DNA of 64,000 nt from Cymodocea nodosa (lineage: Eukaryota; Streptophyta; Magnoliopsida; Alismatales; Cymodoceaceae): contig JAZBRI010000003.1 in assembly GCA_036874045.1 (NCBI GenBank), positions 20,251,501 through 20,315,500 on the forward strand, in the 5' to 3' direction. The translations under genes and the position numbers were made by a program. The notes under the pieces are model-generated. The model did not search any database. It saw only the letters and a list, made by a program, of their open reading frames with translations, and had not been told where the DNA came from. The number at the start of each line of letters is the position of its first letter. The first letter of the stretch is position 1. Shown here one piece after another: positions 11,222 through 23,997 of this stretch.

Positions 11222-12850
11222 GTGTTGCAGGAGGAAACAACATCAAAATGGATCTTGGACAGTGGAGCGTCAAGTCACATGACCGGACAAAAAAGTCTAT
11301 TACAAAATGTTACAAATACCATGAAAGGAAGTGTAACATTTGGAAACAAAAGCAAAGATAAAATCATAAGTATGGGCAATGTTCAAATAACTCCTACTTG
11401 TGTTATTTCGAATGTACTATATGTAGAAAACCTAGGATTTAATTTGCTGAGTGTCATAAAACTAATTGAAAATGGATATTATGTAGTATTTGAAGATAAT
11501 GTATGCAAAATAATTGATAAAAATACAGATGAAATTAAGTTTATTACTAAAAGAAAAGGTTCTGTATGTATTTTATCTTTACCTTCTAGTGTAGTTGATT
11601 TAAATTCATGTTTGCTAGCTGAAACTAGTGATGCATATCTATGGCATAAAAGGATTGGGCATATAAATATGAGACTGTTACATAAACTATCTAGAAAACA
11701 TTTAGTGAGAGGTTTACCAAAGATTAAATACTCAAAGAACTTTATGTGTGATGCATGTGAGCTAGGTAAACTTCACAAAAACTCTTTTAAATCCAAAACT
11801 GATATTTCAAGCAAGAGAGTCTTAGAACTTATACATATGGATCTATTTGGACCAACAAGAATCACGAGTCTTGGTGGTAAACGGTATGTATTTGCTTTAG
11901 TAGATGACTTTTCTAGATACACTTGGGTATATTTTCTAGCATCTAAGACAGAAGTTTTTGAAAAATTTAAAATGTTTTGCAATTTTGTTCAAAATGAGCA
12001 AAGTGTCTCTATTCAAAAACTTAGGAGTGATCATGGAACTGAATTTGATAATGATCAAATGGATAACTATTGTAATGAGCATGGCATTGATCACAGATTT
12101 TCTTTTCCAAGAGTACCGTGTCAAAATGGTGTTGTTGAGAGAAAGAATAGATCACTTCAAGAAATGGCCAGAACTATGTTGAATGAACATAAGTTACCTC
12201 AAAATCTTTGGGCTGAAGCAGTAAATACAGCTTGTTATGTTATTAACAGAAGTCATTTAAGACCTCATGTTAATAAAACTGCTTTTGAAATTATGTTTAA
12301 TAGGGTTCCAAAAATTTCCTATATGAAACCATTTGACTACAAGTGTTTTATTCTTAATACTAAGGATAAAAGGGATAAATTTCAAGCCAAATCAGATGAA
12401 GGAATTTTTGTAGGTTACTCTACTAGAAGTAAAGCCTATAGAGTATATAACAAGACTTCTAGGACTATTGAAGAAACCCTCCATGTAAGCTTCAATGAAA
12501 ATTCTCTTAGAGAATCTCAATCTAAAGTTGATAATGATGATATGATCAATTTTCCAAATGAGTTAGAGATCAATAGAGAGATTGATGATTTATCTAAGAA
12601 AATCAAAAATATGAACTTAAATGATCAAACTAATGATGAAAGTGATGAACTTTTAGATGTTGATGAGAATATTAAGGAAAATCAGAGAAATTGGCGTTAT
12701 TCTTCATCACATCCCATTACTCAAGTCATTGGTAATATTAATGAGGGAGTTAAAACTAGAGCTTCAGTAAATTTAAATAGTATGTGTATGTTTGTTTCTA
12801 TGGTGGAATCAAGGAATATACAAGAAGCATTATCTGATGAAATTGGATAG
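11222..12850 (+). CDS. SIRE pol, protease-integrase segment
   Basis: This is a 542-codon open segment of the copia polyprotein. Aspartic protease is at its start, with the active site [13 protein letters not shown]. The GAG-pre-integrase zinc-binding domain follows ([31 protein letters not shown]). The integrase core has [13 protein letters not shown] and [11 protein letters not shown], then [21 protein letters not shown]. The C-terminal part holds [15 protein letters not shown] and the acidic linker before reverse transcriptase. The catalytic acidic residues are present. The frame ends at 12848-12850, where a frameshift separates it from reverse transcriptase; in an intact element this would be one polyprotein. 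Confidence 0.88.
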   Translation: MLQEETTSKWILDSGASSHMTGQKSLLQNVTNTMKGSVTFGNKSKDKIISMGNVQITPTCVISNVLYVENLGFNLLSVIKLIENGYYVVFEDNVCKIIDKNTDEIKFITKRKGSVCILSLPSSVVDLNSCLLAETSDAYLWHKRIGHINMRLLHKLSRKHLVRGLPKIKYSKNFMCDACELGKLHKNSFKSKTDISSKRVLELIHMDLFGPTRITSLGGKRYVFALVDDFSRYTWVYFLASKTEVFEKFKMFCNFVQNEQSVSIQKLRSDHGTEFDNDQMDNYCNEHGIDHRFSFPRVPCQNGVVERKNRSLQEMARTMLNEHKLPQNLWAEAVNTACYVINRSHLRPHVNKTAFEIMFNRVPKISYMKPFDYKCFILNTKDKRDKFQAKSDEGIFVGYSTRSKAYRVYNKTSRTIEETLHVSFNENSLRESQSKVDNDDMINFPNELEINREIDDLSKKIKNMNLNDQTNDESDELLDVDENIKENQRNWRYSSSHPITQVIGNINEGVKTRASVNLNSMCMFVSMVESRNIQEALSDEIG

Positions 12851-14337
12851 TGGCAATGCAAGAAGAACTAAATCAATTCATCAGAAATGATGTATGGGAA
12901 TTAGTCTCTCCACCAGAAAATCAATCCATAATAGGTACAAAGTGGATCTTTAGAAACAAAACTAACGAAACTGGTCAAATTATAAGGAATAAAGCTAGAT
13001 TAGTTGCACAAGGGTATACACAGGAAGAAGGATTAGATTATGATGAAACATTTGCTCCTGTGGCTAGGTTAGAAAGTATTAGAATATTATTGGCCTATGC
13101 TTGTTATATGGATTTTAAATTATATCAAATGGATGTAAAGAGTGCATTTCTAAATGGTTTAATTAATGAAGAAGTCTATGTAAAACAACCACCTGGATTT
13201 GAAGATATTAAAAATCCTGACTTTGTGTATAAATTGAAGAAAGCCTTATATGGTTTGAAGCAAGCACCTAGATCATGGTATGAAAGATTGTCTACTTTTT
13301 TAATAGAAAAAGGCTATATCATGGGAAAAGTGGATCATACTCTATTTATTAAGAGAGATGGTAAAGATCAGATTGTTGTTCAAATATACGTAGATGATAT
13401 AATCTTTGGAGCAACCTCTGATAAGTTGATAGAAATATTCTCTGAAGAGATGACTAATTAGTTTGAAATGAGTATGATAGGAGAACTTTCATATTTTCTA
13501 GGACTTCAAATTAAGCAAATGGATAAAGGTATATTTTTAAATCAGGAAAAATATGTAGATGAAATGCTTAAGAAATTTAATTTTAATGATACAAGGATTC
13601 GAGGAACTCCTATGAGTACTACTTTAAAGTTAGATATTGATGACATAGGAAAATCTATAGATCAAAGAAAATACAAAAGTTTGATTGGTTCTTTACTTTA
13701 TTTGACTGCTAGTAGACCTGATATTATGTTTGTTGTGTGTGTTTGTGCTAGATTTCAATCTAATCCTAAAGAATCACACTTAATTGCAGTTAAAAGAATA
13801 TTTAGATATATACAAGGAACTAAAAATTTCAGACTGTATTATTCTAAGGATAGTTCAATAGATCTTATAGGATATACTGATGCTAATTATGCAAGATCTA
13901 AATTTGATAGAAAGAGTACTAGTGGCACATGTCAATTATTGGGAAATAATTTGGTGTCATGGTTTAGTAAAAAGCAAAACTGTGTAGCACTTTCTACTAC
14001 AGAAGCTGAATATGTTGCTACTACACTGTGTTACACTCAGATTCTATGGATAAGGCAAACTTTAGAAGATTTTGGATTATCTTATGATACAACTGAGATT
14101 TATTGTGACAATAGTTCTACAATAAATCTTTCCAAAAATCCTGTATTACATTCAAGAGCAAAGCATGTAGAGGTTAGACATCATTTTCTAAGAGATAACG
14201 TAATTAAAGGAAAAATTAAATTAGAATTTGTGTCTAGTAAAAATCAATTAGCTAATATATTTACAAAACCTCTAGACGAAAATACATTCTGCAACATTAG
14301 ATTAAATTTAGGTATTTGTAGGCTATGTGATGTGTAA
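12850..14337 (+). pseudogene. SIRE pol, reverse transcriptase-RNase H segment
   Basis: This continues pol in a shifted frame. Reverse transcriptase shows [57 protein letters not shown] and the catalytic YVDD at 13387-13398. A single TAG at 13459-13461 interrupts it inside MTN*FEMSMIGELSYFLGLQ, where element 1 has Gln. RNase H follows with YTDANYARSKFDRKSTSG, ALSTTEAEYVA, YCDNSSTINLSKNPV and HVEVRHHFLRD, and ends at 14337. Apart from the upstream frameshift and that one stop the enzymes look well preserved, which suggests a relatively recent death. Confidence 0.9.
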
Positions 14338-15922
14338 AATGCTTAAACTCCACATAAAAAGATAAATATTATTGATGATGTTGTTCACCTCATAGATATT
14401 ATATACTTATTATAAATATCTAAAGTAATATCTAAACTACTGCTTAAGATACTATGTATTTATTGTAAAATCATAGTAGTATCTTATTGATTTTAAGTAG
14501 TTTATCAATTTTAATGGTTTTTACGATTTTAGGTGGAAATGTAAATGAAAAACATTAAATACTTCTAACATTCTGAAATTTTGATTAAATGTTTTCTTTG
14601 AATCAAGGAAAATGCATATGATCACGCATAAATTTGACTTAATTGATTAAACTTGTAGAATAAGTTATATGTAACTTATCTTAAACTGTTAATCAAAAGT
14701 ATAAGCTTATTGAAACTGATTCATATTCTCAGTACAATCATAGAAGTAAAAATTGTATGAGATTTGTGTTTTATTGCATCTGTATTAATGGAATACATAT
14801 ATATTGTGCTTAAAATGAAAAGTGCTTACAAAGTAAAAATCTTTGAGAGTTTATTGATCAGTTTGATCACGAGCCTTTTGTACTTGAGCAGATAGGTATG
14901 TAAGGATTGTTGTCCTGAAAAAGGATTCTTTAAATCTGGCAACCTAAGGTCCTGATCAGATCTGAGATTGTTGACTGAAAGCTCATTACACAGGTACATT
15001 AGAAAGCTCTTGTATGATTCAAGCTTTTCAAACTAACTTTTAAAGAAAATTATCAATATTTACTGTTTTGAAAAGAAAAAGTTGTTTCATTAATTACAGA
15101 TATCTTTGAATCACATATAGTTTACACCAATATGACTACTGATTTATTGAATCAACATTAGTACTTTCAAAACGTTTATTTGAGATACATTCTTTTATTC
15201 TCCTTGAATTAATCGAATTAAGTTCAAAGTTGTGTTTTGATTCATATACAGTAGGAATTGATTCTGGAAATCATTTTTGATGATGTCAGGATAACGGAAG
15301 TCTCTGAAAAGAAAATGTAAAAGTATAGTTATACTTAACATCTATTGTCACTACAAGTATATTTTGTATTTTGATTGAATATATTTGAAGTATATTTGTA
15401 GGGGGATGATTAACAATGTCGAAAACATATTAATATAATTTAGAATACAAATCTTAGTTAATCTGAATTAATGTCCTCTTAAAATCTTGATGAAATAATT
15501 TAAAAAGACAAATAAACTATTTTAGATTCAAAGGACAAAATGTTCAAATAGTTCACAATGTTCTCAAGATAATATTAAGTTTAACATGTGTGTTGTTTTC
15601 GGAAGGTTTCAGTTGGAAGCATCCGAAACTTGTTTAAGTATACTAACTAGACGTTACATTAGATAAGGTAACGTGTAAAACTGCCTCTAGACAGCGTTTT
15701 ACTCGTTAGGTTGGTTAACTCAATGAGTTATACTTGAATATTTTGGGTACCTTGATTGAATAAACTTTATTCAATATTTATTTAATTTCTAAACCCGACT
15801 TCTCTTCATGTTGAGTTATACGCCTAAAACCCTATTTAAACACTTATTACACGGGGACTTAGGTTATTTGTAAACTTTGTCAAGAAAATCTTTCCCGCTT
15901 GTTGTTGTTACAACTTGTGACG
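14338..15922 (+). other. SIRE post-pol spacer
   Basis: A 1.6-kb non-coding stretch between pol and the env-position ORF. It is A/T rich with repeated short motifs (ACTCGTTAGGTTGGTTAACTC near 15700) resembling those in the LTRs. Copies recur from 20291 (matching 15025 onward) and at about 44.7-47.9 kb (matching about 14.4-15.4 kb). Three separate insertions map within this spacer in those copies. Confidence 0.7.
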
Positions 15923-18179
15923 ATGGTCTCCAAGTTCTACAAAGGTCGTGGCAGAGGAAAATGCAAAAGCAGAAGAGATGCAAAAGGAAAAGAAATAGAG
16001 AATGATGAAGTTCCACGTACTTGGTTCAAGAAAATATTTCGAGTAGACAAAAGGTTAGAAGAACTTTATAGAGATTACTTCTTTTCTCAAGATATATTAG
16101 ATGAAGTTAGACAAGAACTTCAACATACTGATGCAAGTATTACATACATGGGTATTCGAAGTACATATGATAGAGAATACAGAATGAAATGTGCTGAGAT
16201 TGCATTTTTGGAACAGTATGCAAAATATTTGGAAAAATGTGTAGGTTCATCAAATAGAACTCCTCAAACTCCTATAAACGATACAAGACTACATGCATTT
16301 GAGGAAGAGCATGAATCAGCTATCCCTACTCCTTTATATTCAAAACAAGTAGAATCAGATATTGCTGTAGACCAAACAAAAGTTGATAGTCTTCGAAAGG
16401 CTGTTGAAATAGAAAGTGTCTTAGAAGAATTAAAGCAGAAAACTTTTATAGAGCAATTTGAAAAGAAAATAGCAATACTTGAAAAGGAAAAACAAAAATG
16501 TTATAAAAGAAGGAAAGTCAGAAAAATTATGTCTAAGGAAACAAAGTCTATTGAAAAAAGAAAATCAGATGAAAATTTATTTCCAAAGGACAATGTATGT
16601 CTAGACATTGTACCTTATTGTGCATCTGATAAACTCATCAGTTCTGAACACACTGAAACTGATGAAGATAATGAGACTTTATTTTCCCTTGCTAGAAAGC
16701 TTGAGAAGAAATCCAAGTCAAATATAAGCTCAAGTTTTTCTATTAGTACAAGTCCTGATGATGCAGAAATTGATAAATCAGAGCATCAGGCACCTAACAT
16801 TGAACAAGTTATTGCAGATATAATTGACAATGTTGAGGTAGTAACTAGTTCAAAGGCTGAATTGTCTGGAGTAGTAGATATTGAAATTGTTAAGACTCTA
16901 GAAGAGCTAAAAGTTAACCAGCCTTCTACGGAATCTATAGAAGCAGAGTCTAAGAATTCACAGCATGAATCAATGGAATTATCTGTTGAACAAAATGAAC
17001 AATTACAGACAGATACACCGGCTATAGAATTTGTGGAAAAATTATACTCTGAACATTCTATAGAGACTGAACAGATGAATGTTGAGCATATTGACAATGT
17101 TCCTAACACTGTTGAAGCTGAAGAATCAAGCTTACCTGAGCAGCTTCAAGATAATATTTTGGAAGAGGAACAACATGACATTCATTTTGAAGAAGAGGTT
17201 CCTAAAGATGAATTAAACTCTAAATCACGACTTCAGGTATCACCTTCTTTGTGTACAATATTAAAAATTCAAGGTAATGCAATTCATTTTAGATCTGAAG
17301 AAGCATTGCAGAAATACAATAATCTGATTACATGTCAGATTCTGCATGCTCGTCCAATAAAATTCAGAAATTTGATGGAAATAAGAGATCTGTTTGAGTT
17401 TCAAGGCCTCATTAAATTCTTGCTAGTAGGAACGAAATGGAAGCAATACACAAAGCTTACTGCAGCTTTTTATAGCAATCTGGATAAGAATGGAAATTTT
17501 CTGAAAACTCAAATAAATGAACAGGAGTTTCTATTGTCTCCTGAGTTAATTTTTGAAGTTTTAGGATTAAAGAATGAAGGTGTTGTTACCAACAAATTTG
17601 ACATAATAAGACAACTGGAATGGAACATTCAGTCTTTATCAAAAATTCCAAATGTATATTCTGAAATGAGATTAATGGAAAATTTGAATGCAGAGGCAAG
17701 ATTTATTGCATGCAAATTTATTTCAGAGAGTTGGACACAATTTGGAAGTTAGCAGAAGCTGTTTATATGCAACTTATGGCCTGCTGAATAGAATTCAAAT
17801 AAATTGGTTTGATGCTTTTATGTCTCAACTACAGCATATGAGTTCAAAGTTATTTTATGGTGATGCTGTATGTAGAATCCTTGCAAGCCAATTGACTTTA
17901 TCTGACTGGCCCTCTGAAACTAAAGGCATGAGAGCATTTAGTGTCAAAGATTTGCAAAAATTCCAAGCCATGCATAAACCTCAACGACAACAACAACAAC
18001 AACAACCTGATACAAACCATATACAACAACAACAACAAAGTTATTCAGTTCAAGCAAAACAGCAAACCCAACTACCTCCTGACTTAGATGCAATGCTTAA
18101 CGACATCAAAAATGATATTAGGCATCTAAGAGATAAAATATGTAATGCTATAAGTGATATACTTAGGAGGGGTCGATAA
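15923..18179 (+). pseudogene. SIRE env-position ORF with plant transposon-protein-like domain
   Basis: This ORF lies after pol, where SIRE elements carry an env-like gene. Translation starts best at ATG 15923 (MVSKFYKGRGRGK). The product has a basic N-terminus, charged helices with coiled-coil character, a long acidic low-complexity middle, and a C-terminal domain containing KFRNLMEIRDLFEFQGL, AAFYSNL, LLSPELIFEVLGL and LFYGDAVCRIL. That domain resembles the plant transposon-associated domain found in other retroelement extra ORFs; this is from memory of the family pattern. I see no signal peptide or membrane segment, so an envelope role is unsupported. A frameshift near 17705 (11 bp fewer than the second copy) splits it; the tail is Gln-rich (17990-18060). 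Confidence 0.75.
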
Positions 18180-18355
18180 CTGTTTTTGTTTGTTTCTGAA
18201 TACAAAATGTAATGTTTGTATTACTTGTTTGATTCATTGAACAATACATTTTTCTGTAAATGTGTTCAATTATTATTCTCGTTTATAGAAATTGTTGTTG
18301 TAATTCTCTTATATATGTATATATATTCTCTGTAATTATCTTTTTGATTAATGAC

Positions 18356-18370
18356 AAAAAGGGGGAGAAA
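18356..18370 (+). other. first polypurine tract
   Basis: AAAAAGGGGGAGAAA lies about 300 bp upstream of the tract that borders the LTR. The same pair occurs in the second copy, where the first tract is AAAAAAGAGGAGAAA near 23634. It may prime a second plus-strand initiation. Confidence 0.5.
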
Positions 18371-18662
18371 TATTATAAAAAGATGATTATGATCTTAATT
18401 GCATATATATATATTATAAAAGGAGATGCTATTGAATGGTTATTGTAATCTGATAGATGATAATTAGAAAACTGATACTTATATAATTATTGACATTCGA
18501 GAGTTTTAGTTCTAAGATGTAAAATTTACACAAACAATAGAAATAAGCTTAAGTGAACTTAAGTCAACCAACAAGTTTGTTGAATTAAAAGTTAACCCAA
18601 CGAAGGTGCTTTATTGAGTTATACATATTTCATAATTGATTTAATATGGTTTTGTCATCATC

Positions 18663-18676
18663 AAAAAGGGGGAGAT
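18663..18676 (+). other. LTR-proximal polypurine tract
   Basis: AAAAAGGGGGAGAT directly precedes the LTR start TGTTGAG, the expected site for priming plus-strand DNA synthesis. Confidence 0.85.
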
Positions 18677-20289
18677 TGTTGAGTATTTTTGTTTTGATGA
18701 TGTGTGCTGAATGAAAATAATCATATTTGCTCAATTACTATTGCTTGTGAAAAGAAATTAAAATCATCAATTAATACAGAAAAAGCTTACTTATATAAAT
18801 ACTTGTCTGTATTAGATCTGAAGTTAATAACTAGTCATTTCGTTGCATTAATTTCTCATTTAGCTAAACGTTAAGTTAACGTGTGTTTTTATTGAAAAGC
18901 ATGATATGTTTTAATGTTATATCTTCTGTATCATGAACAGTGCACGTTTAGACAACTCGTTAAGTTAGAGTTTTGTTTGTATAGAGATCACGTGAGAACT
19001 CGTTAAGTTAGAGGCTTAAAGGTTAAAATAGGTCACATGATAACTCGTTAAGTTAGTGAGCAAAAGAAGAGACAAACTCGTTAAGTTAGTGTTATACACG
19101 TGGCGAAATTATAAGTTACGAATGTTGTATTGTATCACGTGAGGTGCACATGTTTAACTCGTTAAGTCAACATAACTAAACGCGTGGAGTTGCTATATTG
19201 AACACTAAGGCAACGCGTTAGGTTAGTGTTATAAACTTAAGTTGTTATTTTTGCACATGGTAAAATTCTTATTATAAAAACATTTGTTTATTACTGGTTC
19301 GTTGAGTTATCATAACACAACGGAAATGGTTCGTTGAGTTATCATAACACAACGGAGATGGTTCGTTGAGATAGCATAACACCACAGACATAGTTCGTTG
19401 AGTTAGCTATAGTACTTGTCACGTGAAATGGCACATGAGGAACTCGTTAAGTTAGAAACATTAAGTTATATATACACTTGTGTTACTCGTTTAGTTAACA
19501 TTAAAGTAACGACTTCTTATTACACTGATGAAAAACTTTTGGACGAGAAAGTTTATTTTGCAGGAAATTTTTCAGAGATCCAAGACTGATGATTAAAGAA
19601 AATTCGAAATATAAACGTGCGTTAGAATGTGTGTGTTTCGATGAAGGAAAAGGAAAAGACGTGGAGAAGTGGAAAACTGGTGGTGGTTAAACGTGAAGGA
19701 TATGCATGAAATTAAGATACAGTATAAAAGGCATAGAATTCTCGTTGATCAATTTATCCTTGCACACAAAAAGAAAAATCTTTTCAAGGATCAAACCATC
19801 CCTACACACCAAAAGAAAAATCTTTTTTAGGGATCAAAAACACCTTCTCGGGGAAAATCTCTCAAGTGAAAGAAAGTTCAGTGAAGCATAAAAAGGTAAG
19901 ATTTTCGTCACTGAAGATTTGAAGTATCAGAAGAAAGCAAATTCGGTGAAGCATGAAAAGACAAGATATTCGTCACTAAAGAATTGTTGAAGAAGAAAAA
20001 GAAGAAGAAGAAAGATCTCAAACAGGGAGAAAAGTTTTAAATTCCGCAAATTAGTTTTCTCTATTTGTTGTTATGAAATTGTTTAGATGATACATGGTAT
20101 CGAAATATAATTGCATCTACAATTTCTGAGGAGAACTGAATTGTATATTGTAATTGAAACCTTGAATAAAAATGATTTTATGAAAACAATGTCTCGACTT
20201 GTTTTTGAGTTTTAAAGTTTCAATTATATTTCAGAAAATATTAAAAATACACAATTCACCCCCCTCTTGTGTAGGCATACGATCCTACA
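18677..20289 (+). repeat. 3' LTR of SIRE element 2
   Basis: This 1,613-bp repeat runs from TGTTGAGTATTTTTGTTTTG to CGATCCTACA. It holds four CACGTG G-box cores (near 18989, 19094, 19138 and 19418), many AACTCGTTAAGTTAG units, tandem TTCGTTGAGTTATCATAACA units at about 19298-19400, a TATA box at 19723 and an AATAAA at 20165. It aligns along its length with the LTR at 23998-25583. The bases next to it (GAGAT before, TTTTT after) are not a target duplication, consistent with it being the 3' LTR of a truncated element. Confidence 0.92.
19723..19729 (+). promoter_or_regulatory. TATA box of SIRE LTR
   Basis: TATAAAA within CAGTATAAAAGGCA is conserved in all three plus-strand SIRE LTRs (also 24996 and 46455) and is followed by AGAATTCTCGTTGATC in each, so it is the likely LTR promoter. 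Confidence 0.75.
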
Positions 20290-21194
20290 TTTTTCAAACT
20301 AACTTTTAAAGAAAATTATCAATATTTACTGTTTTGAAAAGAAAAAGTTGTTTCATTAATTACATATATCTTTGAATCGAATATAGTTTCTACCAATATG
20401 AGTACTGATTTATTGAATCAACATTAGTATTTTTGAAAACATTTTTTTGAGATACATTCTTTTATTCTACTTGAATTAATCTTATTGAGTTCAAAGTTGT
20501 GTTCTGATTCATATACAGTAGGAATTGATTCTGGAAATCATTTTTGATGAATTCAGGATAACGGAAGTTTCTAAAAAGAAAATTTAAAAGTCTAGTTATA
20601 CTTAACATCTATTGTTATACAAGTATATTTTGTATGTTATTGAATATATGAGAAGTATATTTGTAAGGGGAGGATTAACAATGTCCAAAATAGATTAATA
20701 TAATTCAGAATACAAATCTTGGTTAATCTGAATTAAAGTCCTCTTAAGATCTTGATGTAACAATTTAAAAAGACAAACAAACTATTTTAGATTCATAAGA
20801 AGAGAATGTTAGAATAGTTTACAATGTTCTCAAGATAATGTTAAGTGTAGCATGTGTGTTGTCTTTAGAAGGTTTCAGTTGAAAGCATCTGAAACTTTCT
20901 TTTTTTTAAAGTGTATTAACTGAACGTTATGTTATATAAGGTAACGTGTAAAACTACTTCTAGACAGTGTTTTACTCGTTAGGTTAGTTAACTCAACAAG
21001 TTATTCTTGAATATTTCGGGTACCTTGATTGAATAAACTATATTCAATACTCATTTAAAATCCAAACCCGACTTATACACGTTGAGTTATTCACCTAAAA
21101 ACCCTATTTAAACACTTATTACATGGGTACTTAGGTTATTCGTAAACCTTTGTTTGAATATCTTTCCAACTTGTTGTTGTTACAACTTGCGTCA

Positions 21195-23455
21195 ATGGTC
21201 TCCAAGTTCTACAAAGGTCGTGGCAAAGGAAAAGGCAAAAGCAGAGGAGATGCAAAAGAAAAAGAAATAGATACTAATGAAGTTCCACATGCTTGGTTCA
21301 AGAAGATACTTCGAGTGGACAAAAGGTTAGCAGAAAGTTATAGGGATTACTCCTTTCCTCAAGGTATACTAGATGAAGTTAGACAAGAGCTTCAAAATAC
21401 TAATGCAAATATTACATATATGGGTATTCGAAGTAAATATGATAGAGAATACAGAATGAAATGTGCTGAAATTGCATTTTTAAAATAGTATGCAAAATAT
21501 TTGGAAAAAAGTGTAGGTACATCAACTAAAATTCCTCAAACTCCTCTGAATGGTACAAGGTTACATGCATTTGAGGAAGAACATGAATTAGCTATCCCTA
21601 CTCCTTTGTATTCAAAACAAGTAGAATCAAATATTGTTGTAGATAAAAGAAAAGTTGACAGTCTTAGAAAGGCTATAGCAATAGAAAGTGCTTTTGAAGA
21701 ATTAACGCAGAAAACTTTTATGGAGCAATTTGAAAAGAAAATAACAATACTTGAAGAGGAGAAACAAAAATTTTATAAAAGAAGGAAAATTAGAAAAATT
21801 ATTTCTAGGGAAACAAAGTCTATTGAAAAAGGAAAATCGGATGAGCATTTATTTCCAAAGGACAATGTATGTCTAGACATTATACCTTTTAGTGCATCTG
21901 ATAAACTCATCAGTTCCAAGCATACTGAAACTGATGATGATAATGAGACTTTATTTTCCCTTGTTAGAAAACTTGAGAAGAAATGCAAGTCAAATATGAG
22001 CTCAAGTTTTTCTATTAGTACAAGTCCTAATGATGTAGAAATTGAAAAATCAAAGCATCAAGCAACTGACATTGAACAAGTTATTGCAGATATAATTGAC
22101 AATGCTGAGGCAGTAACTAGTTCAAAGGCTGAATTGTCTAGAGTAGTAGATATTGTAAAAGTTAAGACTCCAAAAGAGCTAAATGTCAACCAACCTTCTT
22201 CAGAATCTATAGAAGTAGAGTTTGAGAATTCACAACATGTATCAATGGAAATATTTGTTGAACAAAATAAACAATTACAGACAAATACACCAGCTGTAGA
22301 ATTTGTGAAAAAATTGAACTCTGATCATTTTATAAAGACTGAACAAATGAATGTTGAGCATATTGAAAATGTTCCTTACACTGTTGAAGCTGAAGAATCA
22401 AGCTTACCTAAGCAACTTCAAGAAAATATTTTCACAGAGGAACAACATGACATTTATTTTGAAGAAGTTCCTAAAGATGAATTAAACTCTGAATCACGAC
22501 TTCAGGTATCACCTTCTTTGTGTACAGTATTACAAATTCAAGGTAATTCAATTCATTTTAGATTTGAGGAAGTAGTGTAGAAATACAATAATCTAATTAC
22601 ATGTTAGATTCTGCATGCTCGTCCAATAAAATTCAAAAATTTGATAGAAATAAAAGATCTATTTGAGTATCAAAGCCTCATTCGATTCTTGCTAGTTGGA
22701 ATGAAATGGAAGCAATACACAGAGCTTATTGCAACTTTTTTTAGCAATCTGGTCAAAAATGAAAATATACTGAAAACTTAAATAAATAAATAGGAGTTAA
22801 TATTGTCTCCTGAATTAATTTTTGAAGTTTTAGGATTAAAGAATGAAGGTGTTGTTGTTACAAATAGATTTGACATGATTAGACAACTAGAATGGAACAT
22901 TCAGTCTTTATCAAAAATTCCAGATGTATATACGAAAATGAGATTAATGGAAAATCTGAATGCAGAGGTAAGGTTTATTGCAAATATATTGCATGCCAAT
23001 TTATTTCAGAGAGTTGGACACAATATAGAAGTTAACAGAAGTTATTTATATGCAACTTATGGTTTGCTGAATAGAATTCAAATCAATTGGTTTGATGTTT
23101 TTACTTCTCAACTACAGCATATGAGTTCAAAGTTATTTTATGGTGATGCTGTATGTAGACTCCTTACAAGCCAATTGAATTTATCTGATTGGCCCTCTGA
23201 AACTAAAGGCATGAGAGCTTTTAGTGTAAACAATTTGCAAAAATTCTAGGCCATGCATCAACCTCAACAACAACAACAACCTGATTGTACAGACCATATA
23301 CAACAACAACAACTAAGTTATTCAGTTTAAGCAAAACAACAACCCTAGATACCTCCTAACCTAGATGATTGCTTAACGACAACAGAAATGATATTAGGCA
23401 TCTAGGAGATAAAATATGTAATGCTATAAGTGATATATTTAGGAGGAATAGATAA
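21195..23455 (+). pseudogene. SIRE env-position ORF, second copy
   Basis: This is the homologue of the ORF at 15923-18179, starting MVSKFYKGRGKGKG. It is interrupted by TAG at 21486-21488, a stop at 22578-22580 and several more to about 22800. The C-terminal domain is open again at 22803-23249 (SPELIFEVLGL, NIEVNRSYLYATYGLLNRIQ). It retains 11 bases near 22980-22991 that the other copy lacks, so here the frame across HANLFQRVGHN is continuous. The Gln-rich tail is present but broken. Function unknown, as for the first copy. Confidence 0.8.
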
Positions 23456-23983
23456 CTGTCTGTTTGCTTGTATTTGAATACAAAATGTACTGTTTGTATT
23501 CCTTGTTTGATTCATTGAACAATTCATTTTTCTATAAATGTTTACAATTCTTATTATTGTTTACAGAAAGCGTTGTTATAAATATATCTCTTACTATATA
23601 TATTCTGTGTATTTATCTTTTTGATTAATGACAAAAAAGAGGAGAAATGTTATAAAAGAAGATGATTATGATTTTAATTGCATATATTATAAAGGGAGAT
23701 GATATTTAAGTGGTTATTGTAACCTGACAGATGATAATATAATCTGAAAGAAAATTGTATGGTTATTAAATTATATAATGAAAGGAAGAGAAATGATACT
23801 TATGTAATTATTGAAATCTGAAAGTTTTATTTCTGAGAGATGAAATTTACACAAACAATAGAAATAAGCTTAAGTGAACTTAAGTCAACAAACTTGTATG
23901 TTGAATTAAAAGTTAATCCAAGGAAGGTGCTTTGTTGAGTTAAATATATTTCATAATTGATTTAATATGGTTTTGTCATCATC

Positions 23984-23997
23984 AAAAAGGGGGAGAT
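23984..23997 (+). other. polypurine tract of SIRE 2b
   Basis: AAAAAGGGGGAGAT immediately before the LTR start, identical to the tract at 18663-18676. Confidence 0.85.

Larger units (their letters stand above)
9738..20289 (+). mobile_element. SIRE/Maximus-type copia element 2, 5'-truncated
   Basis: The order is gag C-terminus, linker, protease-integrase, reverse transcriptase-RNase H, a 1.6-kb spacer, an env-position ORF, polypurine tracts and a 3' LTR of 1,613 bp. The 5' LTR, primer site and most of gag are missing; the element starts abruptly at a gypsy junction at 9738. The post-pol ORF and long LTR place it in the SIRE/Maximus group. Frameshifts and one stop interrupt the ORFs. A second SIRE 3' part follows directly after its LTR. 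Confidence 0.9.

Noticed and set aside
15923-18179. Calling the SIRE post-pol ORF a retroviral envelope
   Set aside because: No signal peptide or transmembrane segment is visible; only its position suggests env.
19298-19400. Regular repeats with spacers resembling a CRISPR array
   Set aside because: Plant nuclear LTR context, degenerate unequal units and no cas genes; these are LTR subrepeats.
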